A DNA stretch of 64,000 bases, from contig NC_011831.1 of the NCBI RefSeq assembly GCF_000021945.1, positions 3,609,353 through 3,673,352 of the forward strand. Direction: 5' to 3'. Made by a program: the position numbers and the translations under genes. The stretch is from Chloroflexus aggregans DSM 9485. Its GTDB lineage: Bacteria; Chloroflexota; Chloroflexia; Chloroflexales; Chloroflexaceae. The notes beneath the pieces are model-generated. The model saw only the letters and a list, made by a program, of their open reading frames with translations. It was not told the origin of the DNA and made no database searches. This document shows positions 1 through 9,476 of the stretch, piece after piece. The stretch's first letter is position 1. Each line of letters opens with the position of its first letter.

Positions 1-909
1 TGCGGCGGCGGTTGCGGCCAGTGCATTCTGTGCGTTGTAGAGGCCGGGGAGTGGGAGGTGTATTTGGAGCTGACCGCCCGGATGTCTGATCTGAAGCTCA
101 CTGCCGTCTAATCCACGTGGTTCAAGCGTAGTCAGTGCAATCTGCGGATCGGGTCGGTGGCGTCCGCAGTGTGGGCAGGTATAGTGACCGATGTGGGCGT
201 AGAAGATGTGCCGGTAGTGATAACGGTGGCCGCACGTCTGGCAAAATTGTGAGTCGGCGATGTGCGTAGCGGCAGCAACTGCGTGACGGGTGTCATTTAA
301 CCCAAACCCGATTACGCGCGCAGGAAGGTGTTCGGTGAGGCCGGCAATAGCCGGATCATCAGCGTTGAACACGACAGTACTGGTTTCGGGTAAGGTTTGC
401 AATGCCCGCCGCCAGTTGCCGGCGATGGTGTCAATCTCGCCGTAGCGGTCGAGTTGGTCTCGGAATAGGTTGAGCAAGACAACGAGCCGTGGGCGGGTTT
501 CGGCGATAGCTTGTGGTAACGCCGCTTCATCAGTCTCGAACAGGGCGCGACGGGCATGGGGGCGTCCGCGCCAATCGGTATCGGTGATGGCGACGGTGGT
601 AAGGCCGGGAAGCAGGTTGGCACCGGCGCGGTTGTGCAACAGTGGTTCGCCGGTATGTTCGAGAATGGCCGCTAACATGCGACTCGTCGTGGTCTTCCCG
701 TTGGTGCCGGCGATCAGAATCACACCATCGGGTAATGCCGTGCAAATGGTGGTCAAGATTGCCGGTTCAATTGAGCGGGCGATTTGACCGGGTAAGCTCG
801 TCCCGCCGCCGAGATGGAAACGGCGGGAGAGAATTCTGGCGGTACGTCCCAAGGCTAATGCGACAGTAGTGCGTAAATGGTTCATACGGTAGATAGTCAC
901 GGTGGACAT
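1..909 (-). CDS. murT: Lipid II isoglutaminyl synthase, Mur-ligase-like subunit MurT (3' end outside window)
   Basis: MurT works with the glutaminase GatD to amidate the D-glutamate of lipid II in peptidoglycan synthesis. The first 303 residues are present and the gene runs off the left edge. The ATP-binding loop AGTNGKTTTSR is near residue 75, followed by FETDEAALPQ and NLFRDQLDRYGE, typical of this Mur-ligase branch. A CQTC/CPHC pair near residues 230-255 is the zinc-ribbon insertion that separates MurT from MurC-F. In-frame ATGs lie at 909 and 885; I took the first. It follows the PD-(D/E)XK-like gene by 29 bp, probably in the proC transcript. gatD would be expected beyond the edge. Confidence 0.9.
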   Translation of the reverse strand, partial: MSTVTIYRMNHLRTTVALALGRTARILSRRFHLGGGTSLPGQIARSIEPAILTTICTALPDGVILIAGTNGKTTTSRMLAAILEHTGEPLLHNRAGANLLPGLTTVAITDTDWRGRPHARRALFETDEAALPQAIAETRPRLVVLLNLFRDQLDRYGEIDTIAGNWRRALQTLPETSTVVFNADDPAIAGLTEHLPARVIGFGLNDTRHAVAAATHIADSQFCQTCGHRYHYRHIFYAHIGHYTCPHCGRHRPDPQIALTTLEPRGLDGSELQIRHPGGQLQIHLPLPGLYNAQNALAATAAA

Positions 910-938
910 TGAGCAATGGCAGCAACCGTCTGAGGTGG

Positions 939-1718
939 TTAGCGTAATCCAGCCTTGCGCAACGCGGCGGCCAGTGGATTATCATCATCGTTATCATCAT
1001 CGTCGCCGCTACTGGCAAAGAGAGTCGTGGCCGGTGGTGGTTCGTCGTCCAATTCGTCGTAGAGATCGTCTTCTTCCCAGTTCAGCGCTAGATTCTCGGC
1101 TCCGACCAGCGCGATGATGTCGTCAACGCTAAACAGCATAAGGTTGACCTGATCGTCACCGGCCGAGCGTGCCGTCAACGTATCGATGATCTGAAGTTGG
1201 GGCAGCGCGGTAAGTACTTCGGCAAGAGGTTCGGGTCGGCGTGGCGGTGGTCGATCGCTCTGCATTAATGCGTCAGCAGCAGCGCTGTCGGCAGGAATGC
1301 CGGTATCGACCAACAGAATCGTTACGCCGACGCGGTGAAAAAGCAGGTGCAAAATCTGGCGTGTCTCGTTCAGTTGAGCAACAGCACGACGCAAAGCACT
1401 GGCCGTGCGGCTGGCTTTGATCTCGAATACCCACGCCACACCGTCAACAATAGCTAAGGCATCAAGTTCACGATACTTAATCTGCGCGGTACGATTGCGC
1501 CGTTCTTCGTATTCGAGAATGCGACGCTCGTCGAGCGATACCTGCGTCGCCAGCCAGTCGCGTAGGGCAACTTCAGCTTGCCCACCGAAAATGTCTCGTT
1601 GGCGGGGGGGGCGGATCGCCTTCTGATTTTTGCGTTGGAGCTTAAATTTTTCGACATAAGCACGGTAGCGCCGGTCGTCTTCGGTCGTTAATCGTACACG
1701 CGCATAACTTACTGCCAT
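939..1718 (-). CDS. Uncharacterised protein with a PD-(D/E)XK nuclease-like core
   Basis: I do not recognise a named family. The protein has 259 residues. A basic N-terminal third (many Arg/Lys to about residue 60) precedes a segment near residues 85-120 that reads ELDALAIVDG then VFEIKAS, the D...ExK spacing of the PD-(D/E)XK nuclease fold. The C-terminus is very acidic, with a run of Asp/Asn near residues 235-250. The start codon directly follows the proC stop (TAG then ATG), so the two are almost certainly cotranscribed and translationally coupled. The nuclease-like fold is an inference from one motif; no substrate can be named. Confidence 0.7.
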   Translation of the reverse strand: MAVSYARVRLTTEDDRRYRAYVEKFKLQRKNQKAIRPPRQRDIFGGQAEVALRDWLATQVSLDERRILEYEERRNRTAQIKYRELDALAIVDGVAWVFEIKASRTASALRRAVAQLNETRQILHLLFHRVGVTILLVDTGIPADSAAADALMQSDRPPPRRPEPLAEVLTALPQLQIIDTLTARSAGDDQVNLMLFSVDDIIALVGAENLALNWEEDDLYDELDDEPPPATTLFASSGDDDDNDDDNPLAAALRKAGLR

Positions 1719-2537
1719 CTAGCCCTGCCTTCCCAATTCAACCGAACGACGGTAAGCAGCCCAGATCGCATCGGCCAGCACTGTCCGTAATCCACCCCGT
1801 TCAAGTTCGCTCAGTGCCGCAGCGCTGGTGCCGCCAGGTGAGGTAACTGCATTGCGCAACTGTGCCGGATGGAGACCACTCTGCATCGCGTACTGTACCG
1901 AACCGAGCATCGTCTGCTGGACTAGCTCCTCGGCGATGCGGCGCGATAAGCCGAGGTGGACGCCGGCATCGATCATCGCTTCCATCATCAAAAAGACGTA
2001 AGCTGGCCCCGTCCCGTTAATCGCGGTAGCCATATCGAGATACGTCTCGTTATCAACGTACAACTCACGTCCCAGCGCACCGAGTACTGTCGCTGCCCAC
2101 CTCCGCTGATGCTCGGTCACGGCGGACGCCGCCGTCCATACCGTCATACCGGCACCGATTTGGGCAGGCGTGTTTGGCATGCTCCGCACGATAGCTTGGT
2201 GATCGAGGGCCTCGGCAAACGTAGCGATGGTGACCCCGGCAATCACCGAGATCACGAGATCTTCGTCGCGGATTGCACCACGCAATGGCGGTAAAATGCG
2301 TCGTAACTGTTGTGGTTTGACGGCAAAAATGACAACCCGCCCCCATTTAGCCGCTTCGAGATTGTCGTGGGTTGTGTGAATCGCGTAGCGATGAGCGAGA
2401 TCGCGCCGGCGATCGTCACGGGGATGGCTGGCCAGTATCTGATCGGGTGTGACGAGTTCGTTGCGCAAAAGACCGCCGATGATCGCTTCACCCATCGCAC
2501 CGGCACCAATCACGGCAATTGGCAAGTCAGTGAGCAT
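1719..2537 (-). CDS. proC: Pyrroline-5-carboxylate reductase
   Basis: Catalyses the last step of proline synthesis, NAD(P)H-dependent reduction of 1-pyrroline-5-carboxylate, in the cytoplasm. The 272-residue length is normal. The N-terminus has the Rossmann motif IGAGAMGEAIIGG (residues 10-22). SMPNTPAQIGAGMT lies mid-protein, and the C-terminal dimerisation domain carries GTGPAYVFLMMEA and the family signature around VTSPGGTSAAALSELE. A purine-rich AGGTGA lies just upstream of the ATG. It heads a minus-strand unit with the PD-(D/E)XK-like gene and murT, and diverges from the deacetylase gene across about 150 bp. Confidence 0.95.
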   Translation of the reverse strand: MLTDLPIAVIGAGAMGEAIIGGLLRNELVTPDQILASHPRDDRRRDLAHRYAIHTTHDNLEAAKWGRVVIFAVKPQQLRRILPPLRGAIRDEDLVISVIAGVTIATFAEALDHQAIVRSMPNTPAQIGAGMTVWTAASAVTEHQRRWAATVLGALGRELYVDNETYLDMATAINGTGPAYVFLMMEAMIDAGVHLGLSRRIAEELVQQTMLGSVQYAMQSGLHPAQLRNAVTSPGGTSAAALSELERGGLRTVLADAIWAAYRRSVELGRQG

Positions 2538-2686
2538 ACATGATCACCTGTGCAAACAATCGGTCATTCTTCCATCACATGACCGACGACATCTATAGTT
2601 CTGTGGGGTATGATACCATAGCAGCCGATAAGATTGATAAGCGGTTGCTATGAAGAAGGCTCCCATCACTCGATGAATAGGCAACT

Positions 2687-3586
2687 ATGCGTTCACAACC
2701 AGAAACGATTATCCTACGGCCAACGATGGTCGATACTCGTCCAACATTATTAGCCGTTTTTGCGCACCCTGACGATGAAAGCTTCGGTCCGGGTGGTACA
2801 TTAGCACGGTATGCGTGGTCGGGGACGGCAGTGCATCTGATTTGTGCTACCGGCGGCGAAGAGGGTACCGTCGATCCAGCACTGCTCAACGGCTACCAAT
2901 CGGTGGCAGAATTGCGACGAGCTGAGCTATTGCGGGCTGCCGAGGCACTTGGTCTGAGCAGTGTGACGTTATTGGGCTACCGTGATTCGGGGATGCCCGG
3001 AACCGCGGCCAATGCCCATCCTGACGCGCTGATCAACCAACCGCGTGAACAGGTGGTTGAGCAGATTGTGCAACGTATTCGCCAACTGCATCCGCAGGTC
3101 GTGATCACCTTCGACCCGATCGGTGGGTATCGCCACCCCGACCATATCGCCATCCACGAAGCGACCGTTGCTGCCTTCCACGCTGCCGGCGATCCGTCGG
3201 CTTACCCATCCGCAGGACCGGCTTACGCGCCACAGAAGCTCTACTACACTACCTTTTCGCGTCGTCTCTTGCGCTTGGTCGTGCGGTTGATGCCGCTGTT
3301 CGGGCGAGATCCACGTGCGTTTGGCCGTAATCGTGATGTCGATCTGACCAAACTGGTAGAAGTTGATTTTCCGACCCATGCTCGGATTGATACGACCGCT
3401 GTCCGTGAGAAGGTACAGATGGCGGCAGTAGCACATCTGAGTCAGGGTGGTGGTGGGCCGTTTACCCGTGGCCCGTTAAGCACTATCGTGAGGTTGCTCG
3501 GCAGTGCTGATACGTTTATGCGGGCGTATCCACCGGCCACCGACGATGTGCGCGAAGATGATCTGTTTGCCGGTGTGGTGTGGTAG
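2687..3586 (+). CDS. PIG-L/LmbE-family zinc-dependent deacetylase
   Basis: Members remove N-acetyl groups from sugar conjugates (GlcNAc-PI, GlcNAc-Ins, GlcNAc-malate and relatives). The metal-binding AHPDDE motif is at about residues 24-29, followed by GPGGTLARYA. The second metal histidine is in the GGYRHPDH segment near residue 145. The 299-residue length fits the MshB/BshB-like group, but the sequence alone does not decide the substrate, so thiol-cofactor biosynthesis is only one possibility. An alternative ATG at 2726 would remove 13 residues with no obvious role. It is a single gene, divergent from proC. Confidence 0.85.
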   Translation: MRSQPETIILRPTMVDTRPTLLAVFAHPDDESFGPGGTLARYAWSGTAVHLICATGGEEGTVDPALLNGYQSVAELRRAELLRAAEALGLSSVTLLGYRDSGMPGTAANAHPDALINQPREQVVEQIVQRIRQLHPQVVITFDPIGGYRHPDHIAIHEATVAAFHAAGDPSAYPSAGPAYAPQKLYYTTFSRRLLRLVVRLMPLFGRDPRAFGRNRDVDLTKLVEVDFPTHARIDTTAVREKVQMAAVAHLSQGGGGPFTRGPLSTIVRLLGSADTFMRAYPPATDDVREDDLFAGVVW

Positions 3587-3692
3587 GACGGCGAATTTCC
3601 TACCTGGCAGTGACCCATACGCTCAATGATAGTCAGATGACGCTGGAGATGGGCAGGACGGTCATCGGGAATAGGGAATGTTGCGCAAATGG

Positions 3693-4523
3693 TCAAGACC
3701 CGGTCACCGTCACGGTTTGCCGCGGAAGCCAATGCTCGGCGAAGGGGCGGAACCCGTCACCGTGTTGATCGAGCCGTAGATGCTGTACGCACGCGCCGTC
3801 ATGCTCGATGGTAATCAGATTGCAGGTATTCATGCCGTGCTCAGGGCCATAGCCGCGTCGTGAAGTGGTGGTGCCACTCTGTACGATATAGGTGCCGTGA
3901 CGTACATCGGGCTGAAAGTCACGGGTATTACCGACAAAGCTGATGTGCAAGTGACCACAGAGCAGGAGATCGACGGCCAACTCATCGAGCAGACGAATCG
4001 CCTCATGGGCGTTGCTGATCGTCACCCGCTTACGCCGATAGGTGGGTGGCAACGCGACCGGATGATGCCAGACCACAATTTTGTAGACATCAGGGCCGAA
4101 TTGGGAGAGGCGCTGACGCAACGCCGTCATTTGGTTGGGGTAAAGCTTCCCGCCGTCTACTGTCCAGCCATGGGCAGTACACGCACCGACAACTGCGAGG
4201 CCGGGTGCAGTAAAAACAGGGTTCAAGTCGGGTGAAATTTGTTGCTGATACCGGCGTAACGGATGCAACAGGCGTTCGGGCAAGTTAAAGAGCGGTACGT
4301 CGTGATTCCCGGCCACCACCAGTTGCGGTTGTGGGAGGCGCTCTCGCAGGATACGGGCAGCACGCCACTGAGCGGCAAAGTCGGCCCGTTGCACGAAATC
4401 GCCTGAAATGACCACCAGATCGGGTTTGAGCGTGTGTGCATCGGCAATCAAGCGTTCGGCAGCGGCAGGGTTGAACGGCGGGCCGGTGTGAACGTCGGAG
4501 ATATGTAGGATACGGAATGCCAC
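3693..4523 (-). CDS. Calcineurin-like metallophosphoesterase
   Basis: All signature blocks of the metallophosphoesterase fold are present: ISDVH at the N-terminus, GDFVQRAD, GNHD, HHP and a terminal GHLH near residue 200. With the GTG start at 4523 the protein has 276 residues, close to CpdA-type cyclic-nucleotide phosphodiesterases. An upstream ATG at 4565 exists, but the GTG is preceded by a good CGAGGAG site and begins the conserved core directly. That ribosome site lies inside the last codons of the 47-residue upstream gene, implying coupling. The family acts on many phosphoesters; cAMP is an attractive but unproven substrate given the two cyclases at 13.8-19 kb. Confidence 0.85.
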   Translation of the reverse strand: MAFRILHISDVHTGPPFNPAAAERLIADAHTLKPDLVVISGDFVQRADFAAQWRAARILRERLPQPQLVVAGNHDVPLFNLPERLLHPLRRYQQQISPDLNPVFTAPGLAVVGACTAHGWTVDGGKLYPNQMTALRQRLSQFGPDVYKIVVWHHPVALPPTYRRKRVTISNAHEAIRLLDELAVDLLLCGHLHISFVGNTRDFQPDVRHGTYIVQSGTTTSRRGYGPEHGMNTCNLITIEHDGACVQHLRLDQHGDGFRPFAEHWLPRQTVTVTGS

Positions 4524-4527
4524 AACG

Positions 4528-4671
4528 TTACTCCTCGACAGTTGATGATGGTGTAGCCGTAGCACATGCTTTCTCGCGGGCGAGGGTGATGATAGCGCGC
4601 AAAATTAATACGCCTTCAACGGCTACAGCCGCTACAAAGGTGTATTTGAGCAGGGTAGGGATGATTTCCAT
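4528..4671 (-). CDS. Small single-span membrane peptide (47 aa)
   Basis: A short gene ending just before the GTG of the metallophosphoesterase; its last two codons plus stop (GAGGAGTAA) form that gene's ribosome-binding site. It begins MEIIPTLLKY, followed by a hydrophobic stretch (FVAAVAVEGVLILRAIITLA, about residues 12-31) that can span the membrane once, and ends in a short polar tail. GAAAGG precedes the ATG at a suitable distance. No family is recognised. The coupling suggests it anchors or accompanies the phosphoesterase, which is an inference from layout. Confidence 0.55.
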   Translation of the reverse strand: MEIIPTLLKYTFVAAVAVEGVLILRAIITLAREKACATATPSSTVEE

Positions 4672-4830
4672 CGGATAACCTTTCTCAATGATTGCACAAC
4701 CAACATCATTATACGAACAATTTCATCTTATCGTAAAACAGCGTCTATAGATGACCGATCGCACAGCGTGGTGATGGGTAATGCGGCAAATGACTTGTCA
4801 CGATGAAATCAGCTTAGGCCTTAGATCGCA

Positions 4831-7800
4831 TTACCCGCGCAATTCCCACCGACTACCGGCAGGTGTCTTGCGGATTTCAAGTGTTGCCGGAAAGCGATCT
4901 TTGAGATCGTCAATGTGGGTGATGACGATAATCCGGGCAAAATCTTGTTGAATCGCCGTAATTGCCTCTACCATCCGCTCACGGCCATCGGCGTCGAGAG
5001 TACCGAATCCTTCATCGATTACCAGTGTTTCAAGGCGCGCACCGGCCCGGTGAGCGAGCAGACGAGAAAGCGCAATCCGAATTGCGAAGTTGACCCGCAT
5101 GGCCTCGCCACCGCTGAACGTCTTGTAGTCGCGTGTACCGAGGGCATCGGCGACACGCACATCGAGCGTCTCAACCGTATCACCCTTCTTGGTGTCACGC
5201 TGCATCTCGAAGCGCAGATGCATCTGCCCATCGGTCAAGCGGGCCAGCAAGCTGTTAGCTTCGTCTTCGATCTGGGGGATGGCGGTTTCGATCAACATCG
5301 CCTGCACCCCCTTTTTGCCAAAGGCTTCGGCCAGCTCGGCAAAGAGTGCGCTACGTTCGCAGAGCTGTCGTTCCTGGGCTTGTAATGTCTCTAATTGTGC
5401 AGCGGCAGCCTCTGCCTGCCGGAGGTACGTCTGCTTTTCGGTCAGATCGCGCTCGGCAATCTGCAATGCGCGTGCAGTTTCGTCTAGACGTTGTTTGATC
5501 TGGGTAACGGTAGTTTGCACGAGCGGCAGTTTGGTTAGTTCGTTAGCTAATGTATCCACCTCGGCTTGCAGCGTTTGTCGCTCACGCTCGGCGTGAGCGA
5601 GCAGCGTTTGCGTCTGCGAACGAAGTTTTAGTTCGCCAGCGTAGCGTTGTTCAGCCAATATCAATTCGCGTTCTGCCTGTTCCCAATGAGCTAAAGAACG
5701 AACCTTCGCCTCGGCCATCTCGAGCAATTCAGGTTGGTAGTTGAGAGCTGCAATCTCGGCTTCCACTTGCCGTCCGGCGCTCCGAATCTCGTGGGCGAAG
5801 TCGTTAGTCTCGATTTGGCGTTGGAGTTCGGCGACGACTGCCTCGACGTCGGGAAGTTTGGCCGAGGCATCTTGCAAGCGTTCTAGCTCGCGTTGACAGC
5901 TATCGAGTTCACCTTCGAGGCGGCTCTGTTCACGCAGTTGGCGCTCACAGGCGGTTAGTTCGTCGTTGATCATCGCCAAGTCGTTTTGGAGACCGGTTAT
6001 GTGGTCAAACTGTGTCAGTTGTGCGGTGACCGCAGTGAGTTCGGCTTGGAGCGGCGGATCGATCTCGTCGGTGGCAAGTTTCGCTTCAAGAGCTGTGAGT
6101 CGCCGGACAATATCGTTCCGTTCTTGTTCCCAAGCAGTAGCTTGCGCAAGTTGACGTTCCAGCGTCTCGATAGCGGCAGCTTGTCGGCGTAACTTGTCCA
6201 GTTCTTGCTCGTTGTCCGCAATCGTGGCGCGCACGGTTGCCAGTGCTTGTTCGGCGGTTTGCGCCGTTGCCAATGCACGTGCTTCCTCGTGCCGAAGCGC
6301 TGCTAGCTCGTGGGCGTAGTGAGCCATCACGTGTTCAGTTTCAGCAGGATCGAGCCGGTGACGGCAAACCGGGCATTCACCACTACCGGTAGCCAGCAGA
6401 GCCTGATTTGCCCGTAGTTTATCCATCGCTTGTTGTGCCTGCATCGCAATAGCCCGTGCCTTCCCAAGTGTTTCAACAATCTCTTGTTCACGCCGACGGT
6501 GCAGCAACTGCTGTTCTTCCAGAGCACGTAAAGCGGCAAGGGCCATTTGCGCTTCCTGAAGCGCCACCCGCCACCGGGCAACGTCGGCGAGTTGACGGTC
6601 GAGGCGTTGCCGATCTTGCTGCAAACGATCCTGCTCGTTCTTGAGCGCAACGCGGCGCTGATCAAGCTGATCTTTGAGCACCGTTTGTCGGTATGTGAGT
6701 TCTTTCAGGTGCGATAGTTGTTGTTCAATGGCGATCCGTTGGTCTTGGAGGTGTGCCATGCGCGCATGCGCCGGTGCCAACTCGTATAGGCGGTGCTGCA
6801 AGGTAGCGACTTGCTGTTGTAATTCGGCGAAGCGGGTTACCGCAGTGTGCAGGCGTTCACGTTCTTGTTCGGCCCGAGATAGACGCTCGCGCAATTCGTA
6901 GAACGCCGTCTTGAGTTCCTGTTTCAGCTCGGTTCGGCGCATCATCAGCGTATTGTACTGGTCGCGCACTTGCCTAAGACGTTCCAATTCGGCACGAGCG
7001 GTAGTCAGTTCGGTGAGACCGGCTTGGATAACCGAGCGACGGGCGATGATGCTTTCGTCGTGACTGATCCGTTGGGCTAATTCATTCAATTCACGGTTGT
7101 AACGCTGAATGTCGGTATGCAAAGACGTAATCCGGTCGAGGAGTTCACGGTGACGTTGGGCGAGGGCTTCCAACTCGCGGAGCCGATTGACGGCAACGGT
7201 ATATTCCGCCTCTAACTCAGCGTAAGCCGCTTGCAAACGCCGCCGTTGTTGTTCAGCATTGACCACCGCCTCTTGCCAGAACGGTACTTTGGCTGCAGTC
7301 GGTTGCAACGATTCAAGCTGACCACGTACCCTGATCGTCTCGGCATCGAGGATACGTACCCGTTCGCGGGCACGTTGTTCAAGCTCGGCATATTCGTCCA
7401 GACCGAGAATCTCGGCCAGCACCTGTTTACGCTCGGCGGCTGGAGCACTGGTGAACTTATCGGCCTGGCCTTGCAACAGGAACGACGCATTGATGAAGGT
7501 GCGGTACGACATTCGCAACAGAGCGTCGATCTTGGCCTGCGTCTCGCGGACGGTATTTTCGCCGATTGGTCGCCACTGCGTGCCGTCTAGTATTTGCAGA
7601 TCGAGCCACGTCTTTCCGGCACTCGTACCTTTGCCGGTGCTCCGCCCACGTTGGTGCTGACGAATCACCCGATATGTGCGACCATCAAGGGCGAATACCA
7701 GCTCGACCATCATCTCGGTCTCACCTTGTGTGATCAGGTCATCGTCGGCACTACGGGCTTTTCCCCACAAAGCCCACGTGATCGCGTCAAGCAGGGTCGA

Positions 7801-7926
7801 TTTGCCGGCCCCATTCTCGCCTGATAAACACAGCACGTGGAGACCATCAAGTTCGAGGCGGAGTGGTTTACCGTCGTCGGTACGGTAACACATAAAGTTT
7901 CGCAGTGAAAGCTGGATTGGTATCAT
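4831..7926 (-). CDS. sbcC: SbcC/Rad50-type SMC-like ATPase
   Basis: DNA double-strand-end processing ATPase of the Mre11-Rad50 type, 1031 residues. The Walker A loop GENGAGKST is at residues 36-44, with FLLQGQADKF about 110 residues further on. Two long coiled-coil arms flank a zinc hook CPVC near residue 518. The ABC signature SGGEAMRVN (about residue 938) and Walker B LVIDEGFGTLD (about residue 968) are close to the C-terminus. Every functional block is intact. The usual partner SbcD is not next to it; the neighbouring phosphoesterase is too short and lacks SbcD's C-terminal domains. Confidence 0.93.
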   Translation of the reverse strand: MIPIQLSLRNFMCYRTDDGKPLRLELDGLHVLCLSGENGAGKSTLLDAITWALWGKARSADDDLITQGETEMMVELVFALDGRTYRVIRQHQRGRSTGKGTSAGKTWLDLQILDGTQWRPIGENTVRETQAKIDALLRMSYRTFINASFLLQGQADKFTSAPAAERKQVLAEILGLDEYAELEQRARERVRILDAETIRVRGQLESLQPTAAKVPFWQEAVVNAEQQRRRLQAAYAELEAEYTVAVNRLRELEALAQRHRELLDRITSLHTDIQRYNRELNELAQRISHDESIIARRSVIQAGLTELTTARAELERLRQVRDQYNTLMMRRTELKQELKTAFYELRERLSRAEQERERLHTAVTRFAELQQQVATLQHRLYELAPAHARMAHLQDQRIAIEQQLSHLKELTYRQTVLKDQLDQRRVALKNEQDRLQQDRQRLDRQLADVARWRVALQEAQMALAALRALEEQQLLHRRREQEIVETLGKARAIAMQAQQAMDKLRANQALLATGSGECPVCRHRLDPAETEHVMAHYAHELAALRHEEARALATAQTAEQALATVRATIADNEQELDKLRRQAAAIETLERQLAQATAWEQERNDIVRRLTALEAKLATDEIDPPLQAELTAVTAQLTQFDHITGLQNDLAMINDELTACERQLREQSRLEGELDSCQRELERLQDASAKLPDVEAVVAELQRQIETNDFAHEIRSAGRQVEAEIAALNYQPELLEMAEAKVRSLAHWEQAERELILAEQRYAGELKLRSQTQTLLAHAERERQTLQAEVDTLANELTKLPLVQTTVTQIKQRLDETARALQIAERDLTEKQTYLRQAEAAAAQLETLQAQERQLCERSALFAELAEAFGKKGVQAMLIETAIPQIEDEANSLLARLTDGQMHLRFEMQRDTKKGDTVETLDVRVADALGTRDYKTFSGGEAMRVNFAIRIALSRLLAHRAGARLETLVIDEGFGTLDADGRERMVEAITAIQQDFARIIVITHIDDLKDRFPATLEIRKTPAGSRWELRG

Positions 7927-7968
7927 ACCGATATGTGTCTCCTCACCGCACCATTGTGCAGCGTATGG

Positions 7969-8466
7969 TTAACGAAACAAACGCTTTTCCTGTATCAATT
8001 CCGGTTCAACGCCGAGGGCTTTCGCAATCGAGCGAATACTGCGGTCGTTAAAGCTCACCAGATAAAACGGCGCAAGTGGTAGTCGTTCACCCGAACGTAA
8101 AGCCACCAGCAGCCGATACTGGGCACGCCGGAGCAAGCGCACTTCTAATCCTTTAACGTCGGCCAGCGGACGTTCTTGGTACGAGCGACCGAGCAGGCCA
8201 TACGATGTCACGGACAAGAGACCGCGTCGGCGGTCGATCCGACACAGGCCGAATTGCCCACCGGTGATCAGAGTAAAGATCATCATGCCAAGTAGTAAAA
8301 CAAGCGCCACTAGTTCACCGGTCGTAATGCCTTGCCCGCGTGCAATAATCGATTGCCCAATCGTCGTTACACCATAGATGACGAGAGCCGCAAAACTCCA
8401 TGTGAGCCATGGGATAAAGCGCACGGTAACGAGATCAGGACTGCCTTGAACTAATTGCCACGTCAT
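7969..8466 (-). CDS. Membrane protein with PH-like (DUF304-type) domain
   Basis: A 165-residue protein with two predicted membrane segments in the first half (about residues 22-40 and 48-66). A short beta-rich domain follows, beginning near GQFGLCRIDRRRGLLSV and continuing through YQERPLADVKGLEVRLL. That pattern resembles bacterial PH-like membrane proteins of unknown function. It sits between sbcC and the divergent terC gene, 42 bp upstream of sbcC on the same strand, so they may share a transcript. No specific role can be given. Confidence 0.6.
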   Translation of the reverse strand: MTWQLVQGSPDLVTVRFIPWLTWSFAALVIYGVTTIGQSIIARGQGITTGELVALVLLLGMMIFTLITGGQFGLCRIDRRRGLLSVTSYGLLGRSYQERPLADVKGLEVRLLRRAQYRLLVALRSGERLPLAPFYLVSFNDRSIRSIAKALGVEPELIQEKRLFR

Positions 8467-8633
8467 AATCTGTTCCTAAATCAAGCATGAAAATCAAGAT
8501 TGTTTGAGGTAAGCACAATCAATAATACCTTGATATTCGGTGTTCGGTACAGCCCTTACCGTCTACGCCAGATGTGTCAACGCCGGCAGACCAACTTTGT
8601 GTCACCGTCATTATACCAATTCGCTATCGAACG

Positions 8634-8662
8634 TTGACCGGTCGGTTGCTGAGTGCTACCAT
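8634..8662 (+). promoter_or_regulatory. Putative sigma-70 promoter of terC
   Basis: TTGACC at 8634-8639 and TACCAT at 8657-8662 are separated by exactly 17 bp, and the likely start point lies about 25 bp upstream of terC. It is the best match in the gap between the PH-like gene and terC. Confidence 0.5.
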
Positions 8663-8695
8663 TAGCACTGTGTATGGTGGATATAGGATGGAAAG

Positions 8696-9472
8696 GTGTT
8701 GCAAACAATTATGGAAACTATCTTTTCGGTTGAGAATCTCTTGGCATTGATCACACTTACCGTTATGGAGATCGTGTTGGGCGTTGACAACATCATCTTT
8801 ATTAGCATTTTAGCAGGTAAGCTCCCGATGGAACAACAACGCCCGGCGCGGCAGATAGGATTATCGCTTGCGCTGATTACCCGATTGCTACTGCTGCTGT
8901 CGATCAGTTGGATAGCCAGTCTCACCCAGCCTCTCTTTGAGGTCGGTCCGTGGCATGTCACCGGACGTAGTCTGATTATGTTGGGGGGTGGTTTATTTTT
9001 GATCTACAAAGCCACTACCGAAATCCACGAGAAGCTTGAAGGCACTGAACACGGTGAGCAATCGGTCGCGGTGACGACATTACAGGCGGTGGTGATCCAA
9101 ATTATCCTGCTCGATATTGTCTTTTCGCTCGACTCGGTTATTACCGCCGTAGGCATGGCAAACGAACTATGGGTGATGATGACGGCGGTGGTCATTGCGG
9201 TTGGGGTTATGCTCTTTCTCGCCGAGGGGATTGCCAAATTCGTCAATGATCATCCAACGATTAAGATGCTTGCTCTTAGCTTTTTGTTATTAATCGGTTT
9301 TTCGCTCGTGGCTGAAGGCTTTGAATTGCACATCCCCAAGGGCTACATCTATTTCGCAATGGGTTTCTCGGTGATGGTCGAGATGCTCAACTTGCGGGTA
9401 GCGGCAAAGGCTAAAGCACGGCAACCGGTCCGGTTACACCAACGCTACGATACGACGAAGCTCGGTCATTAA
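8696..9472 (+). CDS. TerC-family integral membrane protein
   Basis: TerC/Alx-type membrane protein, implicated in metal-ion (notably manganese) export and tellurite resistance. It has 258 residues with about seven hydrophobic segments. The conserved block VMEIVLGVDNIIFISIL (near residues 22-38) and its internal repeat DIVFSLDSVITAVGMA (about residue 138) carry the acidic residues typical of the family. Two starts are possible: GTG at 8696, with AGGA six bases upstream, or ATG at 8711, which begins METIFSVENLLAL as many homologues do. A LysR regulator starts 5 bp downstream, suggesting a two-gene unit. Confidence 0.85.
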   Translation: MLQTIMETIFSVENLLALITLTVMEIVLGVDNIIFISILAGKLPMEQQRPARQIGLSLALITRLLLLLSISWIASLTQPLFEVGPWHVTGRSLIMLGGGLFLIYKATTEIHEKLEGTEHGEQSVAVTTLQAVVIQIILLDIVFSLDSVITAVGMANELWVMMTAVVIAVGVMLFLAEGIAKFVNDHPTIKMLALSFLLLIGFSLVAEGFELHIPKGYIYFAMGFSVMVEMLNLRVAAKAKARQPVRLHQRYDTTKLGH

Positions 9473-9476
9473 GGCG

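Noticed and set aside
3693-4523. Phosphoesterase as SbcD, partner of the nearby SbcC
   Set aside because: It is about 100 residues shorter than SbcD, lacks its capping domain, and an unrelated small gene lies between the two. Its motifs fit CpdA-like enzymes better.
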